Source: Haliclystus octoradiatus
Lineage: Eukaryota; Cnidaria; Staurozoa; Stauromedusae; Haliclystidae
Assembly: GCA_916610825.1 (NCBI GenBank)
Contig: OU744451.1
Location: forward strand, 24,998,349 to 25,062,348
DNA length: 64,000 bases
Reading direction: 5' to 3'
The notes below the pieces were generated by a model. It ran no database searches, was not told the origin of the DNA, and was given only the letters and a program-made list of their open reading frames with translations. The position numbers were made by a program, and so were the translations under genes. Shown here in pieces: positions 24,301-39,300 of the stretch; the first letter of the stretch is position 1; each line of letters opens with the position of its first letter.

Positions 24301-27300
24301 GAGGTGACCGTTATAACAGGTTTGACTGTATTATAAATAATTCTTACCACAGATACCATGGACAATAGTTCCATTTATTTGTAAATAATGTGGTGATACA
24401 CTGAACAATGTCGACCATACTTGATTAACAGTTGTGGCTGCATTATGAAGTGCCATTCTGGAGTCGTGTTGATTATTTGCATCATAAGACGGCACTTGTA
24501 TATCAGTATGATCTCCAGCAGCAGCATTAATGTGGACTTCAATACACTATATCATAGATAAGATTAAATATCAATTACTAGGTTAGAAAGAAAGACAGAG
24601 CCTTAGTTGGTGACTGCAAATAAATAACAAATTATCTAAATTAACACAGGTCCCTTTTCACGGCTGATCAGCATTCACCTGTAAGAGGCTAATGCAATTT
24701 ATAAAAGACAAGAGTCTATTTACCTTTTGGTCTTGGTTGTTGTTTTGAATGTAGATTGCACTCTGCCACACCCTTTCAGCATTTGGTATTTGGAAATTAT
24801 ACTTAACACTCACTAGTACAATCAACTGGCTCCTAAAAGAACAGAACAGAAACGAGTATCATAAACCTGTAGATAATGGTCAGGTTTAATATGAGATTGA
24901 TTGACCACTATTGGCAGGTATATATCACTTTATGAAATATATTTATGCAGGTATATATTAATGAGATTTATGAAAATATATTGAAAATGTACTGAAAAAG
25001 ACAACACTAGTGAAATTGTATTGAAATAACACTGATTTATGTTCAGTACATTGAAAATTATGTTATTATTTTAACTTTGTTATTGTAAAATCTAGGAAAG
25101 AAAACATTACAATCAATTTTTAGCTGTTGTTCATGTCTAATTTTGATAATTTGCGTTAACCATGAACTTTACATACACAATGTTTAAAGGGGCAAAATTG
25201 ACCGGCGACCGCTGCGAGCACAAGTTGAATTTATGCTTAGCGTAATTCAACCGTCTCGCTTTGAAACAATTGTTATAACCAGGCCTAACTTGTAATAAAA
25301 TTCATGCCAACAATGAACATTGTGTAATAACAATAAGCGTGCACGTGATCCTAAGTGCGTAGCGCCTGCCGGTCATTTTTGCTCCTTTAACAATGAAACC
25401 AATTCAATAGATGATCAATAATAAATGATTAATAAACTATTCTATTCATCTGACTTATAAATACGTTTTGGTTTACTTAATTGAAACAATATCATGTGAT
25501 CTGTTGACATGGCAACAACTCAAAAATCGACCTCTCCCTTCACTAGGTTTACCTTGGCGGAATAACTGCATTGGATGGGGTAACAACCAAAGCATCTGCC
25601 GGCCAAACAAATTGAAAACTAAAAATAAAAATCAAACGTCAACCCTGATATCGCTATTAACCTTATAAGTTACACAATGCGATTGTAGTGTGGCAACCTA
25701 CGTTAATGGTTCGTCTTTGAAATTGACAATTTGGATTCTGGTTGGCGGGTTGGTGTCACCTGATGAAAAGAAGCAGTCAGTTTCAGAATGGTTTTATGAA
25801 TTAATGGAGAATCGGTCAAATGAAATAGCTTACCATCCATGGTGTTGTTCTGAGTAAGATGAAGGCGGTCAGGCACAACTGACCAAATATTGTTCTGCTG
25901 CAGGGGCAAGGCTGAAATAAAAGGGGGGAATTAATACCAGAAACATCACATTAGGGATTGATATATCACTAGGGAAATAATTTAATTGAGACAGTTAGCC
26001 TTCATGAATAGAGAGTTTCTGATATACGCTTAAAGGCATAAAATCAACAGGAGTCCTTTGTGCTCGCTCTTTGTCTATGGTGCGGCACGATACACACTAC
26101 TTGTGGCTTGATAAATGACATTCATTTTCCAACTCTAAGGCCGCAAGGCGAATTGGTCGGTTTTATGCCTTTAAGGAAGAGAGCACAACTCACCATTTAT
26201 TGTTGTTGTTGTTGCTGCTACTTTTGTGTGTGGCGGCGGCAGTTCCTTCAAGGCGATATGTTTAGATGAAGGTTTTATTGTCTTATGAAGTGAAGAAAGA
26301 CAGTTTGAGAAATGCAAGCACCAGTCAGGCATGCTAGGAAAGTCAATGTCTGAAACATAATAGAAACAATTTGAGCAATATATATATATATATCATAGAC
26401 ATAATAGATATAGATATAGATATATATATATATCTACGTTTTGTATTCAATTGAATATATATATAAACAAAATCTATCTGATTTGACATACGTTCTTCAG
26501 AATTATCATTTTCAAATTCAAACTGACTCTTTAATTGTAATTTTGATAAATGACTTTCTGAATGACAGTCGTCCAGGGTATCAATAATTCTAGTAAAGAA
26601 ATCAAAATAATGAATTGAAATAAGCCAAAACCATTCAGTTAGAATAAGGGTAATCGTTTATTAATTAGGATGTAATAATAATAATATAAAAATAATAATA
26701 ATAGTGGGATCGTTCCAGGGATTGTTCTTGGTATATCGACTCTCATATTTTAATTAGGATGTACAAATATGAATCATATTGGAGAATGTGGATGTTGAAG
26801 TTTCTAAATCTGCTGGTTTCTACATAACACACTCATCATTGTCTATGACAAGTCTATTGAAGACATATAGCTACATACCTAAGGTGATGTTGTCGAAGGT
26901 ATTCATCACCAGAAACAATCGAAAGGAAGCAAGGTCGTCGCTGAATGGTTCTACATGTGACCAAGACATCCTAAAATAAAATAAAATAAAATAAAAGAAA
27001 AGAAAAGAAAAGAAAAGAAAAGAAAAGAAAAGAAAAGAAAAGAAAAGAAAAGAAAAGAAAAGAAAAGAAAAGAAAAGAAAAGAAAAGAAAAGAAAAGAAA
27101 AGAAAAGAAAAGAAAAGAAAAGAAAAGAAAAGAAAAGAAAAGAAAAGAAAAGAAAAGAAAAGAAAAGAAAAGAAAAGAAAAGAAAAGAAAAGAAAATAAA
27201 AGAAAAGAAAAGAAAAGAAAAGAAAAGAAAAGAAAAGAAAAGAAAAGAAAAGAAAAGAAAAGAAAAGAAAAGAAAAGAAAAGAAAAGAAAAGAAAAGAAA

Positions 27301-30300
27301 AGAAAAGAAAAGAAAAGAAAAGAAAAGAAAAGAAAAGAAAAGAAAAGAAAATAGAGACACACAATGGAGAAGAGCCTGGCTGAACAAATTCCTAAAGAAA
27401 TTAGACTGGGATGAGACAAATGAGTTAACAAAAACCTACCACTGTCCTGTTGCTTGTTAGAACAAACCGTTCATGGTTGATTGTCCATCCCTTAGTTCTG
27501 TTATGATTACAATTTGCAGTATCAAAAGCTAAAACAAATGAGCAATGATTTAGACAATGCCAGATGTGAAAAATAAATACTGGTATCAGTATAAATAGAC
27601 ATGATTAACGTCATATATTTACTTTCATCTTCGCAAGCCAGTATCACCACAAAAGCAGAACGTGTCCCAGCATTTTTCAATGACAGTTTCCATGTTAACT
27701 AAACAAATTTGGAATTAAATTAAATTAGAAACACAGAAGAATGTTCATATTAATTGTGACAAACCCACATGGGAGAAAGACAATGCATCGCTCAAGGAAA
27801 TAATTATCAATTTAAAATTTGAAAACAATTTAGCATGGCACATTGATGTCTTTAAAGGAGATAAAATATACAAAATGAATAAATGGCAGCTATTACATGG
27901 ATTGATTGTTCCGTGTCTAGAAAGACACAGATGACACTTTCTGTGGTGTTTTTTTGTGACACAAGCAAAACAGTCAAAGTCGTATATAATCATAGTCATT
28001 AGTTTCATCAGTTTGTCAAATTATATCAGATTCTCATCACACAATTTGCAGTTTGTATTTGTTAATGAGTTCGCGAACGTTAAACTGCCAAAAAGTTCTA
28101 GAAGTGTTTATGAACTTTTGAGCAATTCTACATTCATGAAGTGTTCATGGACATTTAATTCATGAACTATGGAGCAATTTCACGTTCATGAAGTGTTCAT
28201 TAATTTTTGAGCAATTTCATGTTCATGAAGTGTTCATAAACTTTTGATCAATTTCACGTTCATGAGCTTTTATGTTAATTAATAAATTGATAATCATAAT
28301 AAAAGAAATAGCGTATTCAAAAAAGCAAAATTTCAACAATAAAAAACCCCTAGGTGATTCATCCCCCATAACTTTGTCAGCCTCTTGAGGGTTAGGCTAT
28401 TTATCCCTTACACAGTCAGTTGAAGACACTACTTGTTGAGTTTTTGTATCATCTAGTATGACACTGCTGCAACCACCAATAGCAAATAATGGAATCTGCA
28501 AAGACAATTCAAAACATCCAATCAGCTGTGATAAATATGTGCACATAATATAATATCTTGCAAAAGAAATAATCAAACCAACTACGCAATTGGTTGAGTG
28601 GTATATTTTGCGCAAAGAATGGCAATATAAAATTATTACGTTCGAAGGCGTAGAGGATTCCATCCAAGTTTTGATTTTAAGTTCATGCAAACAAAGAAAA
28701 GTTTGCAACGTCCAAACAAATCATGCAAAATATTATCTTGAAGAAAAATTTCTTATTGGGAAAAAAACTAAATCTAAATATTGATAATATACATGAAACG
28801 TACTTAGTGAGAAAAGAGGAAAGGGTAACAAAACAGTGGATAAATAAATCAATTGCTTACTTTAAAATTTGTCTGCATTTCATTTTTGTTCATTTGAATG
28901 AGGACAGCAGAGGTTTTGCATGCAACTGAAGATGGACTGAAGACAACATGGAGCGGAGTATCAACCTGCAGGCAAACAAATTCGTTAATTGACATTCATT
29001 TACGCTGGCATTACCAATGTGATTATCTATTAATTAATAGAAAGAGAGAGAGAGACATTACCTGAGGGTTTAACACAAGGTTGTAACCTTTCAAAGAAGA
29101 CTGCCACACCCCAAACGTATTTTGAATCTAGCATAACAGAAATCAATAACATACTTCAACATATCAATTATAATAATACAGTGAAACCTGTATATAACAG
29201 CCAGCTGTGAGTGGTAGATAAATTGACCACCATATGCAGGTGGCCTTTATATATACCGTAGGATTGATTCAATAGAATACAGTAAAACCTGTATATAACA
29301 GCCAGCAATGAGAGGTAGATAAATTGACCATTGTATGCAGGTGGCCTTTATATGCAGGTTTGATTCAATATAGTACAGTGAATCATGTATATAACAGCCA
29401 GCTATGAGAGGTAGATAAATTGACCATTATAGACAGGTGGCCTTTGTATACAGGATTGATTCAATAGAATACAGTGAAACCTGTATATAACAACCAGCAA
29501 TGAGAGGTAGATACATTGACCACTATATGTAGGTGGCCTTTATATATACCGTAGAATTGATTCAATAGAATACAGTAAAACCTGTATATAACAGCCAGCA
29601 ATGAGAGGTAGATAAATTGACCATTGTATGCAGGTGGCCTTTATATGCAGGGTTGATTCAATATAATACAGTGAATCATGTATATAACAGCCAGCTATGA
29701 GAGGTAGATAAATTGACCATTATAGACAGGTGGCCTTTGTATACAGGATTGATTCAATAGAATACAGTGAAACCTGTATATAACAACCAGCAATGAGAGG
29801 TAGATACATTGACCACTATATGTAGGTGGTCTTTATATACAGGATTGATTCAATAGAATACAGTGAATCCTGTATATAACAACCAGCAATGAGATACGCT
29901 GGTGAACCAATAAAAAATACAATCTTAGACATACCAAGAGTGACCACTATAGACAGGTGATCTGCTGTATAGAGGTGGTTGCTTACAGGTTTGACTGTCA
30001 TAATAATATAGATATCATACAAGTACCTGGAAGTCATTGTCATCAACACATATTCTGATTGAGAGTTGCTCTGACTCCAAGCTATTACGCACAACCACTT
30101 CCTGTTTCCTGAATAACAGAGTCATCATACAATATGAGTTGTTATAGCTACACCTTCTCTTCCGCTGCTCTAATCAACACTGACTTACAGAGAATCACCA
30201 ACAGCAACAGCAGGCCAACATAGCATTGGTTTGCTGCAGAGAAGAAGTGGCCTGCAAATCAAATAAAACAAGTTATAGTTAAAGATGTAAGTGCAATTAA

Positions 30301-33300
30301 TTAACTGTGACTTCATGCTCTTTACACGAAACTCAGAGTAATGGAGTAAACTCATGATCTTTACACGTCTTCCTGGTCTCAGTTGTATATCTGTGTGAAG
30401 TGTTGTAGTTCCAATGTGTTGAATATGTGATGTCATGTAGTATTTTAGGTATTGTGCATGTTGTTCACGTGATTGTTTGAGTGCATGTGATGCAATGTGA
30501 TAAATAGTAATCTGATGTGATTGGTGCTTTGTATTGTCATGTGATTAGTAACTGTTATGTATTTTGCATGACTGTTGTTTCACTCTCTTGCTTGTTGATC
30601 GCTGTTGTGTGAACATCAAAGTTTATTAACGTGAGATTAAATGCGTGTTTTATGTCTCCTCCATGCTGACCCTATAAGAATCTTACAATATCTATACCTG
30701 TAAATGTGTATGTGTGTTTGTGGTAATTTTTCGCAATTTTCTGAGCCATTTCAAAACCAAACGAATCAACAGCACAAGGTCTGCCGGCAGGCTACATATG
30801 CCTATCAATGTTTTATATTTAATACTTTGTATATTATTATGCTACAAGCCATTTGAAAGAAAAACTCTGAAATGGCTTAAAGGTTGTCATCAGCATGCAG
30901 CAGCATGAACAGCATGTCATCTAATAGATCAATTATAGATAATTTCAAATAGTTGGACCTAACATGCTTTGTTTTTTCATGTCTTGACAACCAGACAACG
31001 TCAAGGGTAGCTCAGCATAATTCAGCCCAATTTAGCCCAGTAATGCAGGTAAGACATTGCTGGTACAGTATATATATATATAAATACAGACATTACCTTT
31101 TTTTTGGTTTATCATTTATCCATAAACCGGGTAAGCTTGTAGCTTTTTTTCACCGGGGTGGTTGGTTAATTTGTTAGTATCTTGTAGCTTGTGTCCGTTT
31201 AATAGCCGGATGCCCTTCCTGACGCCAACCTATAGTGCTCTGGCCAGGGATTGAACCCGACACCCTGCGAGTCGTGGTCCAACGCCCTACCCACTACACC
31301 ATTACCGCACATATGAACACGGCCTAGATGAAATATGAATGCTCATCTACAACTGGTTGAACAATTAAGTTCCTTAGTTACCTGTAGGTCATCGTCATAT
31401 GCCTTCACTTTAAAGTCTTGAGATGTTTTACAACCAAAATTTAAATATTGTACAGTCAAAAAGATTTACTAACCTTTCAGAAATGCCTTGTGCTGGTTTG
31501 TTTGTGGAAGAGATTCCAAGAAGAGATATTTCATAACAAGGATTTCCTTCGCCTGTTGTTATAACCATGTGACTATTAAATGAAATAATTTATGGTAAAA
31601 CATAAAACATATGAGTTGAATATTATAACAAACGAATTGAATAATTCTGACAAGCAACCTTTGAACAGAGATTGGCAAATTCGAACTAAAGAAAATGCTG
31701 ACATCACACTCCTAAAAGAAATAAATCATGAATAATCTCAAATCTCAAGTGGTAACAATGACAGTGGATCCTCATCTGTCATCATCATTTGTTCAGGACA
31801 TGAATAATATCATCATCCTCTGTTATGTGTCATAAAATGCATTAGGAGAAACCTACCTTATACCCTGCAAAAAATATCCATGAATTCATGAACAGTTCAT
31901 GAACAATCACAAAGAGTTCATAAACATGAACCGGCTCATGAACAGGTTTATGAACATGAAATTGCCCAAAAGTTTATAAACAGTTCATGAATTGCTCATG
32001 AACAATTCATGTACTGTTCATGAACTTTTGGGCAATTTCACGTTCATGAACTCATTAACTTTTTTGCAGGGGATTCTATAGGATGGATGGATGGATGGAT
32101 GTTTAATATTATGTTAGATATAAAATATATTGTATGATGTCCATTCCCTCCTGTAATGTATTTAGTGAAGTCTTACAAATGTAATGTCTAGCTGACTGTG
32201 ATGCTGCAGATCAGCGATAATTATAGATAGAACAGAGTTTGAAGTCATGATAAGACACTCGATTTTTGAGTTCTTCATCATCATCATCATCATCATTTAC
32301 CTCGCCAGCTTCTAGGTGCATTTTACATGGCACAACTCGAAACATATCGCCGTGCATTGCTTCAATGGATATCTCCACATTCAAAGGGAGGTTACCAGAA
32401 TTACGGACAGGAAATAAACGGCAAACATTTTGCATCACAGAACCAGCAAAAGAAAGCGCCTGAAATCAAGAAATGAATGTTCTATTTAAATGTAGCCACG
32501 CGTGGTTAAATGTAAGAAAGGTAATTACAATGACAAATATTGACAACTACCTGCATATTGCGTGGAATGTGGAGTCTTGCAATGCCAACTGTTGCCATGA
32601 ACGTACAAACAGAAAAGGGTGTAGCTTGAAAGGTAATTGAATAATTACGTTTATTTACAATATAAACCTCTTAACGATGTCAAGATAACATCATAAGTGG
32701 TTTGGATAAAATAAGGGGGGTTTAAGGCAAAGTAATATTGAGGAACTACTATTGACAAAAAAAAATGATTAATCAAGCTCAAAGGATGACAACAAACAGA
32801 AGGGTATGATAACTTATAACTGCATTTATCATCTGACATACCGCGTCCGTCATGCATCAGTGATGTCTCAAGTTTAGCATCAATCGTAGGAATTATTTTG
32901 AGTTCATCTCCATCTGAAATAATAAATTCATGAGTTTATTAAAAAAGTAATAATCTGAGCTACATTTGAATTAACATGCAAATAGCTTTCATACCTTTAT
33001 AACTAAGGACAGGAGCATGGAAGGTAACCCAGGCAACAAGATCTTCAATGCCATCCTAACAAATATAATTATTTTGCAATATGTGTTAAATATTGCATCA
33101 CCATCATCATCATCATCAGTCATCATTTATTGAGAAAATCTTCAAGCCATTTCAGACGCATATACAGCCTGCGTGCAGACATACTTTTCCTTTGTATAGT
33201 CCGTCTACACATTGGTGTTGATCATCGGGTATCAAGTGTTTGCATTGAATTCATAATATATAAATAATTACATAGTGTAATTTCTAGGGATGAGACGATT

Positions 33301-36300
33301 ACCAAATTTACCAATGTTCAAAGCCGATTAGTTCTCAGGCATTAGTCATAGTAATCGGTCAATTAATCGAACGTTTCGTTGATTTCTCACTCAAACAAAC
33401 CATTACAAAATATTGGCTGTCCGACAACAAGCGGACCGTAGATATTTTCATCACACAAGTCAAAGTTGAAATGGAACATTAACTTTTAAAATTACTAATT
33501 TCCTGTCATTATTCAATTTTTATTATTTTAAAATGTTTGTCAATTGTTCACATATTTTTGTGGTAGTTGAAAGAACAGTAACTAGCATACACTATACTTG
33601 GTGCAAATGCACAAACGGACTATATGAAGAAAAGGTCTGTATATGTATATGTAATATGATTTTTTATAAATGGCCCTGTCAGCAATCATGTTCATCAAGG
33701 ATGGAATACTGTTTCATAAACAAGCACCAGCTCTGATTGGAACGAGTTAGACTATATGTGCCTATGCAAGGTTAAAAGCTACTTAAATAACTACATGTGT
33801 TCTAATATTCAAAGCATAGGCAGAAATGAGTGATACACAATTTCAGGCCTGACATTTGGTACTCTTGATCATTTTAATTACCTCTAACATATATCGATTC
33901 ATCTTATCAAAAACAATTGAAAAAATCTCAAATATATCACCTACCTTCTGATTGCAACAGGGTGTGTCAAGAATAATGCATTGTTGTTTAACCCTATGTT
34001 CCATGCTGATTGGCTGTGTGCTTCTGATAGGTGTGTTTGAAATTGTGAAGCACAGAGGATAATCGTCATCCTTTTTGAATAAAATCAACAGAATATTATT
34101 GAAAGGCGACAAAACAAATCTATAATTTGGATTTGTGATTTTAACTTTTTATTTCCAATTTAAAAGTGAATGCCAATTAATCATGCAGTTATGTGTGGCA
34201 GCTCAGCATATTTAAATACATAATAATTATCAATTCAGCCTAACCATTCTAATCAGTTTGAGAGAGACGGTAGTATCACATTTTCCTTCGTTACGTAATG
34301 TAAATAGCTGACTGATTGCCATTCCAGATTTTACCAGACCCAAATCAACAACTGAGTTGTCAAATGGCACCACCTACAGAAAAAAAACGCAAAATTACAA
34401 TGTAGGTTATTCAGACAAAATCAGAAAGGAATAGCTTCTACATATAAAAAAGGCTTGACCTTGATCTTGGGCAATCTTGAAGCAATGGAAATCACAACCT
34501 CAGACTGATGCATTGGCTGTAGCCTCATGGTTGCTTCTTTATTTTTCATAAGATTACGTTGTTCAATTGTTAACTGATGGCTATATTCACCAGATGTGGA
34601 AGGGTTGAATGTTATCTGCATATAAAAAAATTATTATTTATTCAGACGATTGAAGCACATTGAAAACGGTTAAATTCCTTTGTTTGACTCACTGGCAATG
34701 CATGGTGGGACCCAGGAGAGATGACAATCCGATTTGGTGTTGTAAAAACCGCCTCCAGGGATACCTGTTAACAAAAGAACATTTTAGCTGCAGTTAGTCA
34801 GACAACCATGTCAGTTGTGTGTAAAAAAAATGGTCTATAAAATCCAATTTGACTGAGGCTTGAATGAAATTTTATGCTCAGCACATATCACATTATAATG
34901 GTACGCTATGCATTCCAATTAATTTAAAGTACGGGCAAACAAACCTTCGAAGTGGATAATAAGAAAAATTATTTTGAATAAGATATATTTCATTAACATG
35001 TAACAACAAAGAATGATGATTTCTTGTTTCTTCTTATACGATCTTGATCATTTTCTTGTACTTTTTGCGTTTGCTTGTATCGACGTCATTACATTTTGGA
35101 AAATGACATGATTTGAGAAACGTTTCCAGGGTCCGACAAAACCCGGCAACCCAGCAACTAGGTTTCCGAAAGGCTAGACAAAATTCTGAAGAAAATCGAC
35201 TTTTCCTCTCAAAAACGATTTTCCAAAGGTGTTATTTGTTTTCAATATTGGTTGCAGAGTTTATTGTGAACCTTTGTCTCCTTTCATTGTTGTTTTTATC
35301 TATTATTTTGAATACTTTTCTCAAAAAAATTTCCCAATATAATACCAGGTTTCCGGAAGACAAAATAGTTTGTGGACCATGAGCGTGTCATTGAAATGGA
35401 TATTTTGCTTTGAACTGTTTGCTCATTACTATTAATTTATTTATTATAATAATTTGTTGACATTATACTAACGTTTTTTTTGTCTCTTGTTGTGTTTGTC
35501 TTTGTTACAATGCATTCTATCCATCTATTACCTGGGTTGAAACAATCCATTGAAATAGTGAATTCTACCCCTGGACAGACAACATCATTGATGGAAATAA
35601 TTTTAGGATGTTCAATCCAATCTGTCTGACAGTCTGACAATGACAGATCATTTGTCACAGCGCTATGACGTAACTCTAAAAGTGTTTTTGATTGATCGCT
35701 GTCTGCTACCATGGTGCTATCGTTAGAAGTGTTTGCTGAATTATACATTCTTGCATCAGATTCATTTGGCATCATAGTGGTGTCATTGTTACTGCAATCA
35801 AATGGTACCTTCTGATTAGTACGCAAATTTGCCTCATTTATTGTCTTTCCTTTGACTGGCGTTGAGATAAGAATAGGGGACCCTTGGCCTTTCTTGTCCC
35901 ATTGCAATATCGAGGGTAATTGCACAGACGATCTATTTATAAAATAACTGTTGCTGCTTGAGAATAGACGGGGCATTTGATTTAGGATTGTGTCGCTCAA
36001 ATGTGACATTCTCTTGAAATCTAAAGATGCATCCAAGACAGATTCGTTTGTCTTCTGTACCGGTTGAACTGAGGAAACAGGGCGATGTGGCTCCTTTCGA
36101 TTTGAAAAAGGGGACATGATAGAACTGCTCCCTCCTTGGAACATTTTCTTTTCGTTTCCATAGGAACAACTTGACGATTCCTCTTCAACTAATTTGAACA
36201 CAATTTTACTGACAATTGATTCTGGCACAGCAGTCAGCTGAGACAACTTTGCAACCAAAACGTCGATATCCTTGCTTGTCATATCAGTTAATTTAATTTC

Positions 36301-39300
36301 CCCACATTGGGCACGTTTCATAAAGTCTTGTGCATCTTTTGACGTTGAGATGTTACAGTCGATGTTTGATTGAGAGAATGATGCGTTCTTTGTGCCTTCA
36401 TTGGTTGCTAGGAGACGATGAGGAGCAGACGGGGATGGAGGAGTGCGGACATTCTTTTTCTTGTCAAAATTAGGCTGCAACAATACATTGAAAATTAGAG
36501 GTTAGCTAAATTTCCATACCAAAACGGACAAATGAAGCAATCAGTATGCCTCACCCTTTCAGAGTATTTCAGCCTTCCATCAAGGCCATCGCCCAGTGCT
36601 TCTGATTTGGCGGAGAAATACTGACTGACTCTGACCTGCTGTTCAATATCACCACCAAAGTCAGATTGTCGGACGGCAATTCTGCTGATGTCTTGAAACG
36701 ACCAATCTTCAACTTGCAGTGAAGAATCTCCAGGCTATAAATCATTTAATAAAATATAGCGCAGATCAAAATGTATCACTAACTAATGCAAAGATTTTTA
36801 TTTCTATCTTTTAATGGTGCGAGAGAGTTAATTGTCTGAAATGCGGATTTGATTCAATGAATACCTGTTGGATAACATTTCCTTTGGCAAAACTTTCTTC
36901 GTCTGCAGCAAGCAATTCAGTACCTGGTAGGGAAGGAATTTTCATGTGAAGACAACAATAGGCCTACGTACATATGTATAGTAACTGCAAAGGGGCAACA
37001 TTTACATTTTACATGCTACAATACAGAAATTGCATAAGATGAAATACCAGACACATTAACTACAGACATGTTTACAAATATGCTTCATTCCGTATACCGG
37101 TACAGTGAAACCTGTATATAACAGCCAGCTATGAGAGGTAGATAAAGTGACCAAAATATAGACAGGTGGCCTTTATATACAGGTTTAATTCAATAGAAAT
37201 ATACTATTTTAGATATTGCGAGAGTGACCACTATAGACAGGTGGCCCCTTTATAGAGGTGACCGTCATAACAGGTTTGACTAACATATATAGAACACCCA
37301 CCATCACCATTGAAAAGAGAGTCTGGTACAAAATGGCAATCTGCAAGAGAGCACAAGAATAACATTCAATTATTAACATTGATATTGAACAACTACAATC
37401 ATTCTTAAACTGTTGGATGAATAATGAGCTCTTGTACCCTCTACACATTCGTCAAACGGATTAAAAATTTGATCGACTGGATTGACTGCAGTTTCATTTT
37501 CTGAAATTTAAAATATTAAAATAATATTGACACATTAAATCAAATTAAAAACCAGGCAAATTGTATGATAGTCAGACTTACTGGCTGGTGACCACGTGGG
37601 CATGATGATTGGTGATTCATTATGAGATTCATCTGCTCGCCTGGATGATTGAAGAGCATATGACTGAGTCAATGTGACGTCTTCTGAATTTCCCTTCTGA
37701 ATGAATCAATGAAAATATGTTACGTCACAAGCAGGCTTAGACATACAATGCCATATGTAATGACTGTCTTCCCTATCACAAACCTCTGTGTCTGATTCAT
37801 TGAAAATGGCTAATTTACCAAGATGAGATTTCATCCACAATGCATCATTATCATCATCATCATCATCATTGCGTTGGCATGGAGATGCTGCAGATGCTGC
37901 TTTAAGATATCTCGACGATAACTCAAAATCAATAACAGAATTGGATCTAAAAAACAATCAGTTCAAAAGTTTTATGTTAATCTAAGTGAAAACATAAACT
38001 TATTAGAACAACAAGACCGAGTGTCGAGCGTGAAAGTGTCTTGTAACATCCGGTGTCACAGTGTCTGTTTGAAAATCAGTCAGACTCTACATGACCAAGA
38101 ATATCATATAGGCCTCTTTTGAGAGAGAGACCTAGAATGAGAAATCAGAACTTTCATATAAATTACATTACTTTCACATTTTTTATGCTGCACTTTACTA
38201 TTTTGGAGCTACTTCTAGTTTTACTATGCTAGTTTTCAGCTAAAGTTGAAACGCAAAACAAGGATAACGCTACTAAAAGTGAAAATTGTAAAGATGTGCT
38301 CGATGGCTTACGGAAAATAACTTGTGAAGGAACCTGTGCCAATATCTTGGGCGTTCACCAATTTTTTGTACTTTTTTTCTTGGGAAAGTAGAATGCGCAC
38401 ATAGACATAATAGATATAGACCGCTGATGGGGTCACGTGACGCGTGGCACTCATGAGCAGCCAAAATGGTAGACACATGCGCCCAAAAGTTACAGTTGTA
38501 TGTTGTAAACTGACCGCAAAAGTCTAAATTCCAATACAATTTGGTATTTGAAGTGAACACAAAGTGTTTGGATTGATTTAAATCGCTGCATATATCTATT
38601 TCTCTTGCTTTTGAACATTTTTAATATGGTTTTAATGCTACGGAAACATTGATTATAATAAAAATTTGCATATTTTGATATTAATTGGTATCCGCTACGC
38701 TTGTTTTGCGATGGTACTGCTGGTTATGAGGCTTAATTTGTGGCTATCTTCATCAATCTTAGACTTTATAACTATTATCACTATGGAGTGTAAAATATTT
38801 AGATATTTGGTGAATTAAATTTGAATATTTTTCGTAGCATTATTGGAATTTGTTTGTTATTGTTTCAATATCAACTTTTCTACGGTCATTCTGCGTCCTG
38901 TGTGTAGTATTATGTGAATAAGCTAGAACTTGAGACGAGAGAATAAACGTTGTTGATCACAGAACAGTATATTAGAATCTAAACTAAAACTATAAATGAC
39001 ACGATTATGTTTACAGGAAGTATATCAATATTGTAATGTAAATAAGTTGTAATAGCACATGCCCTTTCTGGGAGATTATAGAAATATACATGTAATGAAT
39101 ATTGATTATAAATTTAGTTTATTAGTTTTGTTTTTCTTTCTAGTGCTGCGTCTAGGTGGTGAATGTAATGATGCACTAGATGTATTTGTTGATGGTTCTT
39201 CCTCCTCTGGGGTGGTTGAAGCAGCAGCTGTAGTTGATGTTGATGGACCATAGTACCGGCGGAGTTGACGGCGGTTGCGCCAGTAGAGTCGACCAGATTC

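Noticed and set aside
26871-27431. Three overlapping FSFLF-type repeat ORFs
   Set aside because: Translations of the (AAAAG)n repeat; only the short segment 26879-26970 is a real CEP192 exon.
35509-35532. Donor GTAATA at 35531 as the end of the long CEP192 exon
   Set aside because: It breaks phase with the next exon; the downstream donor at 35508 keeps NRWIECI and restores the frame.
37445-37500. Donor GTAGAG at 37444 for the fourth CEP192 exon
   Set aside because: The next exon would be read out of frame; the donor after 37438 gives a consistent phase.
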